From contig JAMQCK010000212.1 in the NCBI GenBank assembly GCA_024196135.1, positions 1-37,541 on the forward strand: a stretch of DNA of 37,541 bases, read 5' to 3'. Under the pieces are notes generated by a model. It was not told the origin of the DNA, made no database searches, and saw only the letters and a list, made by a program, of their open reading frames with translations. Shown piece by piece: positions 31,469-37,541 of this stretch (position 1 is its first letter; the number at the start of each line of letters is the position of its first letter). The translations under genes were made by a program, and so were the position numbers. This stretch comes from Pleurotus ostreatus/Saccharomyces cerevisiae fusant (Eukaryota > Opisthokonta).

Positions 31469-33534
31469 ATGGCCAACCTAGCTCGGAAGAGCAAAGACGC
31501 CTACGTTCGTCAGTATGAAGGATACCTGGACGATCTCAACACGTTAAAGGCGGAGCTGCGAAATTTGCTCGCGCCGACATCTGTAGCGTCTCGCAGACCC
31601 GCTCTACTGAAGGTGAAGGCCATTCTGGCTCGAGGAAATGCCTTCCGACTGCTAGACGAGGAATTTCTGCGTCCGGACCTCCCATGGGAGATGGATGGCT
31701 TCCAAGTTGACGTCCTGATGCAGGCCATGTCCGCCTATTCTCTGTACATCGAGGTCTCGAGCCTACCCGAGTACTCGTCCCTACGAGCGACGAAACCGAT
31801 GGCGCTCGCAGACATAGTCCGCTGGATCGACTTCGTACATCCCATGAACGACAGGCTGGTACCCACGCCGGAGAAGCCCACCTACGGCACCATGGTCACG
31901 TCCATCGCGGGCCTGTTGTCCAGCATTACCCGCAAGAAGGACGGCGACTTCACGCAGCTCACCTGGAACGACCCGCACGTCCTCACGCTCGTGATGGACC
32001 TGTGGCTATACTACCCGCGCTACCTCCAGCACTACAGCGAGGACCTCACGGAGACCGCGACGACCATCACCGTGTCCGCGCTCGCCACCCTTGAAAATTT
32101 ATCCGCCACAGAGGACGGCGAGAAGTACTTCGTCACGCGCTTGCTCGCCATGGTCGGTGGGCGCCACAGCCGCATCCTGCGCCTCATCGCGGAGCAGACG
32201 GCCTTCCTCGACAGCATCAACGTCAAAAGCAGGTGGAGCTTCGTCTGGAAGATCCACTACGCGCTCGTGGAACAGCTGTCGGAGAGCTCCGAGTTTCTCG
32301 GCGTCGACGCGCCGCTCTGCTTCTTCGAGTCCGTCGTCGTCGGCTGGCGGCGCTGCCTGGAGAAGCCCCAGGACGAGAACCTGGCCGCGGCGGCGGAAGA
32401 GGCAAACAGCGCCGTCGGCAACTTCGTTATGATGGCGCTGAGCACGACGAATCTGCGCCGCGCTATCCGAGCGGGCGTGTACGACGCGCTGTTCGACGTC
32501 GAGCGCGCGTGGGGAAAGGAGGAGAAGCTTAAGGAGAGCGCGCTCTTCGGCGGCATCGCGCAGCTTCTCGCGAACAGCTTCACGATACCCAGCATCCTCC
32601 GCGCCTTCCATCGACGGCACACGAACCTCCTGCATCCTCCTGAAAAACCCGACGCGCGTCGATCCTTCATCGAGAAACGCTTCCGGAGCTTGCTCTCCGC
32701 GTATAGGATCATGTGGCAGCAGTATACGGATGCGAGAAAGGCGCCCACCTGGAAGCGCGTTTTTCCTTGTAACAACGTGCACGCGGTAAGTCATAACTAG
32801 CAACTCCGTAACGAACTTGCTTAACTGACCAACATGATTACAGGATGTTCATGAGGCAGAGGTGCGCGCGTGCGCGTGCGGGCAGGCTTTCTACTGCTCG
32901 AAGAACTGTCAACGCGAGCATTGGAAGTCTGGTCATCGGGACTCTTGCTGGCATCAGGACGGCGTTTGGGGGTTCGAAGGTATGATGACTTCTCTGGCGA
33001 TATGATTCGTTCTATTCGCTTGATCTCTTCGCCAGCGCACTGAGCAACAATGCTGACCCAAATCTCACAGGAAACATAACGCTCGACGATGCGGTCTTCC
33101 TCTTCGAGTCGGCGCTTCGTGTGATCAAGCGCAACGAGGCAAAGATGGCAAAGGATCTCGCGCGCACGGACTATCCCGATAGACCCCTCATTATGGTCGA
33201 TCTCGCAACTCCTCCGACCCCAGACGGGAATTTCGAGTGGACTCTGGACGAGGAATTGAGCGATTTGTCCAGTGATGAGGATTGGTCTACCGATGAAGAC
33301 GGCGGTGAGAATGAAGAAGACGAAGATGATGGAGTGGAAGCGGATGTGGCGCAGGACAGGGACAGGAAAGCGGAGAATCGAAGGAGGCACGTGGACACTA
33401 GCAGGAACGATGGAAACGAGGGTCCGCACATCGCTGCAATTTCCGTCGCGTACTGCGTTGGGGAGGTGTATCCTGATGAGGAACTGCCCTTCAAGTACGA
33501 TTTCTCCCTCAAGCGCCCCGTCGCAAGGGATTGA
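31469..33534 (+). CDS. MYND-type zinc-finger protein B
   Basis: Mirror-image paralog of protein A. Exons 31469-32785, 32844-32979 and 33071-33534 give 638 aa. Both introns fall at the same places and phases as in A, and the middle exon is 136 nt in both. The N-terminal region repeats LRPDLPWEMDGFQV, LLAMVGGRH, NLRRAIRAGVY and RRSFIEKRF. The finger is FPCNN followed by RACACGQAFYCSKNCQ and HWKSGHRDSC, again lacking one canonical cysteine. An acidic tract (SSDEDWSTDEDGGENEEDED) precedes the conserved GPHIAAIS and LPFKYDFSLKRP tail. GC content of exon 1 is visibly higher than in A, suggesting different codon bias after duplication. The function is unknown. Confidence 0.9.
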
Positions 33535-34148
33535 AGTGCCAAGGGTGCGCGCTTCTTACTGACAGATTGACAAACGCTCACTGCTGTTTTGTAGGCGTCC
33601 TCGCGCGGGTGCGCAAGGTAAAGCGGTTGCGCTACTTGTTGAAGCGTACGGCTGGATGACCTTCCGCTTGGTGGCTGCCAGAATACTTAGTATCCAGGTC
33701 TGATTCTCTGCTTTGAAACGATAGACTGCTAGTCTTCGCCTCAGCTCTGCTAGAATATCCGTTTCCGGCGTTTGCCGAGTTCCAGCTTTGCCTTGCTTGG
33801 CTGCGTCCCTATCCGTACACAATTGTCGCATGTTCAAATCTTGGATTTCGCCATGATTATACCCGGAAAGCTCTCGGTATAGACCGCCCTCGCGCTTTCA
33901 CCGTTACTGTGGCTGACTCGGCAGGCCTTTGAATCAGCGTTTCCTGATGCTCTGGTACTAGCCGCTTCGTAATCTTCAGCCTATTGTTCTTTTTCCCATT
34001 GTTCTACTCCTGGTCGAACCGGCCCGAACACGAGACATGGTCTTTTCGCCATTATACCCTTTTAATCTGGTCACTCCGCTACGCTTTGCTCCTGCATCTC
34101 TACTCCTACGCGCGGCCACTCCTCCGCGCGCCACTTCTGAAGGCAATC
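33535..34148. other. Intergenic region
   Basis: It holds the 3' flank of MYND-B and the promoter of the next gene. A 93-codon minus-strand frame (33556-33837, with LAELRRRLAVYRFKAENQT) looks mildly protein-like but has no recognisable domain or partner exon. I leave it unannotated. Confidence 0.5.
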
Positions 34149-35508
34149 ATGTCTCGGCCTCCGAGTCGCGCAAAGTCGCCAAGATCTCCTAGTCAGTGAA
34201 CTTTTCGCTTGTTTTCCGTCATGAAGCTCAACGTACTCTCTCACTTAGCGCCTAGCTCGCCACCCAGGAAGCTGGTGAAGAAGCGCAAACCAGTCCACAC
34301 TGCGGCCTTGCCTTCAGCTGCGTCGCCAGCTGCGTCAAGTAGTGAGTAACAGATGCTTCAGTAAGCGACCCTCGTCATCTCTTCTTCTGACTTTCCTTCA
34401 CAGACGACTCCTTCTATCTCGTAACCGCGGCGGACGTGGAATCGCTAGCACACGAAGAGCGCAGGCGCTCTTCAGACGACCCTCGGCGGTCAACATCTTC
34501 AGCGGACCACTCGTCCGCATCAACCCACACAACGGAGACGGAATCACTTTACCGCTCGACTGGCGAACACCAACTCCGCGCCCCGATGCTCATCGAAGGG
34601 AAGGAGACTCGGTTCCATGAGCGTGCGTTGCCTCGAATCTCCCTCTTTTGCGCCGCTCACAAATTATATCGCAGATTTCTCCCCGCGGGATTCGAATACG
34701 ATGTCACTGACGAGCGCGAACTTCCCCATGCTGGGAAGCAGACCCGTCAGCGCGGAGACTATTCTGCCCGTGCCACCGCCGGTGCGCCCCAAGCTCGGCA
34801 AGGAAGGGTCGAAATTCATCGAACGCATGTCTTCCTTATGATTATCCTGAAAAAGTCTTGACGCGCTTAACAGGTCTGTCTAGTGCTTCTGGCTCCGTGC
34901 GTTCGGTGGGCGCGAGGTCAGAGGCGAGCTCCACCGCGCTACCAGTCATCGTGCGAGGACAGACACGCGTCACGTCTCCGACGCCGTCCGCGCGCCCTTC
35001 CGCGCGTGTTCAATCGCGGCCAAGGTCACCAGCTCACTCGCCGCTGAAGTCGCCAGTACCCTCACGGCCAAGGTCGCCAGCACCTGCACCGTCGACATCT
35101 TCGCGCATGCCCTCGCCGCCGAAGTCGGTCTCAAAGGACGGCCAGACCAGGCGCCTCCGCTACGCAGACATCATGCCCGAGCCCATCGAACCCGGCCCGC
35201 GCGCATCGCTCGCGCTGGGGCTTTCGGCCGCGCAGTGGCGGCATAGTTCGCAGCCTCCACCGGAGGGGTACGAGTACGGTGCGTGTTTTGTGATGTTCCT
35301 GCGCGCTTCATTATGTTCCTATGTGCTTCGTTATGTTCCTGCTCTCGCCTGGGCTTTGGAATTTGCATGCTCTTGCTTGTTGCTCACGCGTCCCCCTTTC
35401 CCAGTCCCCGCCAGCGAGCAAGGCACCGTAGAGGACTTCATGAACGGCCAACTCCTGAACCCCAACGCCATCCGTCCTATCCGGAGGCCGGCGGACGAGA
35501 CGAAGTAG
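34149..35508 (+). CDS. Ser/Pro-rich protein of unknown function
   Basis: I do not recognise this gene. Exons 34149-34191, 34249-34341, 34404-34622, 34675-34828, 34884-35278 and 35405-35508 give 335 aa. The N-terminus (SRPPSRAKSPRSP, then KLVKKRKP) is basic. A conserved-looking block DSFYLVTAADVESLAHEERR follows. The middle is a low-complexity run of SP, PSR and RPRSP motifs, typical of disordered proteins phosphorylated by proline-directed kinases. The end (YADIMPEPIEPGPRASLALG, VEDFMNGQLLNP) looks more ordered. The exon 4/5 junction is uncertain: GT-AG (34829-34883, weak donor) and GC-AG (34825-34873) both keep the frame, differing by two residues. Nuclear or cytoskeletal location is possible but not shown. 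Confidence 0.7.
35295..35342 (+). repeat. 20-bp intronic tandem repeat, about x2.4
   Basis: GTTCCT starts at 35295, 35315 and 35335 with a 20-bp period inside the last intron (35279-35404) of the Ser/Pro-rich gene. The copies include GTGCTTCGTTAT and GCGCTTCATTAT variants. The array explains why this intron (126 nt) is longer than its neighbours. Confidence 0.75.
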
Positions 35509-35908
35509 GCGCGGAGGTCGTCCTAATCTATTACGCCATCCGTTGTAACGTGCCGCGCCGCGCTACGCTACCCGCCGTGACGTGCCCCGCTACGTTTTTT
35601 TTCGGCCATGTTGCGACGCGCTGCGCTTTTCCCCGCTACCCCACCGCCACCTATATACCCCTCTCACAATGTTTTTTATCACTGTACATTCGGTAAGACG
35701 GAGCCAGTGCATGCGCGACTTTGAGACTACGACCCCTCGCAGACCATGTCCTTGTGCTGAGCGAACGTGCTACCACTGTACCACGAGCCCGTGCTTCGAG
35801 TCTCTTCGGTTGGTGGATCGTCGCATCGTGAAAGACAGTATCTCGTGACTTGCGGACGTTCTGCGTGTCTACAAAGTCTATGAATCCTTGCATGTGTATA
35901 TTCCTCTA
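35509..35908. other. Convergent intergenic region
   Basis: Shared 3' flank of the Ser/Pro-rich gene and the MFS gene, with a T8 run near 35596. I see no gene in it. Confidence 0.6.
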
Positions 35909-37541
35909 TCAGGTCATATATCGGAAAGCCGGATGAAGATTCCCCAACCTGCATCGTCTCATCAGCTCGCACTTCGACCCGCCACAAACCTCCCCAAGCA
36001 CTCACCTCTCTACTCCCTCGCGCCCCAGGCGATAGTCCCTCCCACCCCTCTCGCGCTTCGTATTCTCGCCCCTCTGGTACAGCGCAAGCCCGACGCAGCA
36101 TACGCAGAGCGAAGCGGCCATGGCGACGTTGAATGAGTTGCCCTTGTGGTATCCGGTCGGCGCGTCGGTGGCGACGTAGGCCCAGATGCCGGCGATGGCG
36201 CCTGAGGGGCAGACGAGATGTTCACGAGGGGCAGGTGGAGGCGCGGAGTGAATGAGGCGAGGAGTTCAGTACACGGCTCGCATAGACGAGGAGTCAGAAA
36301 TTCGCACCAATATTCCCGATGCCAGTGACGACGGCGCCTACCATGGCGCGGAGTGTATCTGGTGATGCGTTCGCAGCCGCCCAACCGACGGCTATGGGAC
36401 CCGAGATCTGCATAGAGGCATCATGAGCGACATTCGGAGACAACGGGAGAGCCGACGTACGAATCCGCCTGTCAAGCTGAGAAAGCACGCCGCGTACTAG
36501 CGCGCCTTCGTTGCCGTTTGGGGTACGGCGAGCGAGATGGTGTCTATCGGCAGCGTGAGTAGTCGAATCTCTAGCAGACGTTTCGAACGTACATCCGGTC
36601 AAACACAGAGCGCCGCTGAACAGCATGAACGGCCAGTGGATGCGATACTTGACGCAACCAGCGCAGCAGGCGAGGGCGATGATCATGGCTACGCTATAGT
36701 CGGAAGATGTAATGAGTATCTTTCGTGGCGCAGCGCGAAGATCACGCACATATACACCGGGACGATCAACAGCTGAATATGCACCGTCGACACGTCCGGA
36801 TAGTTGAGCTTGAGGATCGACGGTCTATGACGGACGAGAGAATGAGAAAGAGAACGACGATAGTGATTAAATTACTCACAGGAAGACGCCGAGCCCCTGG
36901 ACGGAGATGTTGGTCGTGATGAAGAACCTGGGTATAGCACCGCGTTAGACGGTGGCGAAGACGAACATCAGAAGAAGCTTACCAGCTACAAGCCAACGTC
37001 GTCGGACTGAATATGCCACGCTTTACGAGAGACCAAGTCGTCCGCTCCTTCGTTACGGATATCTGTGCATAGTCGTCAGTCAGGCATCACGTCGATGTCA
37101 TGGCTGTCAAGGAGACGAGCTCGACAGATAAAGAGAATCGTACCGACGGCTGATCCGCATAAAGACGCGCTATCGCCAGCTTGCGCTCTTCTGGCGTAAG
37201 CATGCGCGTGCGCTCCGGGTCCGCTGGGAAGATCAATAGCATGACGAGTCCGCACGCTGCGGTGAGAATGCCCTCTGAATGTTGTGGTCATTTACGACAT
37301 CTTAGGCGGCATAAACCGCACGTAGAACACGCCTACCCACCGACCAAGAATATGTTCCGCCACGACCGGCGACTCCCAATATGGTCGACGCTAAGGAGGC
37401 CTGCAGCGAGGAGTCCACCGACTGGGGAGTTAACCGTAAGCATACGTCGAGAGCGAATGGGTTACCCTACGCACATCCGCCAGCGCCTCCCGCAGCAACG
37501 AGCATGAAGCATCCGACGCGGCTCGTCAGCTCATGGCGCCG
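35909..37541 (-). CDS. MFS transporter, anion:cation symporter (allantoate permease-like), 5' partial, in-frame stop
   Basis: C-terminal two thirds of a plasma-membrane proton symporter for small carboxylates, amides or vitamins. Exons: 37475-37541 (open at the window end), 37341-37421, 37144-37274, 36983-37062, 36880-36927, 36750-36824, 36593-36693, 36461-36543, 36308-36407, 36006-36201 and 35909-35948; 334 codons. Family marks are RRHELTSRVG, GGFGGLLAAGLLSVD, WRNIFLVEGILT, LTPEERKLAIARL, NISVQGLGVFLPSIL, ISGPIAVGWAAANASPDT, AYVATDAP and the terminal LGNLHPAFRY. Exon 8 carries TAG at 36497-36499, between TATK and YAACFLSLTGGF. An extra 9 nt (GCGCGCTAG) seems to interrupt an otherwise perfect match. 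A 30-nt intron ending in that CTAG would bypass it but is shorter than is usual and would remove conserved PQTATK. It is likely a young pseudogene. Confidence 0.8.

Noticed and set aside
33556..33837. 93-codon minus-strand frame as a gene
   Set aside because: Slightly protein-like but without a recognised domain, partner exon or convincing splice sites.

Overview
The window reads as nuclear DNA of a filamentous basidiomycete, most likely an Agaricomycete. The exons are GC-rich. Genes are cut by many introns of about 45-65 nt with GTRNGT-type donors. The gene content is typically fungal: a Zn2Cys6 regulator, a secreted GMC (AA3-type) oxidoreductase, GCN2, F-box proteins, MYND proteins and an ACS-type MFS transporter. 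The reverse transcriptase resembles the endonuclease-less non-LTR ORFs I know from mushrooms. No species can be named from sequence alone. Exon models below were assembled by eye. Each total length is a multiple of three unless stated, which is the main internal check.

Layout, left to right. 1-2943 (+): C-terminal part of a Zn2Cys6 transcription factor packed with coding minisatellites. 2944-5899: a gene-poor stretch with three short tandem-repeat blocks and a decayed coding relic (4661-5114). 5900-8302 (+): a secreted GMC oxidoreductase with ten exons and two GC-AG introns. 8797-10004 (-): SDR-1. 10871-12392 (+): a broken F-box gene. 12845-19196 (-): a complete GCN2 eIF2-alpha kinase (21 exons, 1648 aa). 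20879-22185 (+): SDR-2. 22660-25819 (+): an F-box gene split by a 5'-truncated LINE whose reverse transcriptase is in frame with the F-box half. 26099-27433 (+): SDR-3, degenerating. 27886-29102 (+): SDR-4. 29201-31230 (-) and 31469-33534 (+): head-to-head MYND-finger paralogs. 34149-35508 (+): a Ser/Pro-rich protein of unknown function. 35909-37541 (-): the 3' part of an MFS anion:cation symporter with an in-frame stop.

The dominant theme is local duplication and decay around one conserved anchor, GCN2. Four paralogous short-chain dehydrogenases, two F-box genes (both broken) and an inverted MYND pair sit beside it. The SDR paralogs share nearly all intron positions, including an 8-nt microexon, and differ by clean single-intron gain or loss. 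The GMC oxidase (alcohol/sugar oxidation with H2O2 release), the SDRs (carbonyl/alcohol interconversion) and a carboxylate/amide-type MFS carrier could belong to one peripheral carbon-metabolism neighbourhood. That is inference from proximity only.
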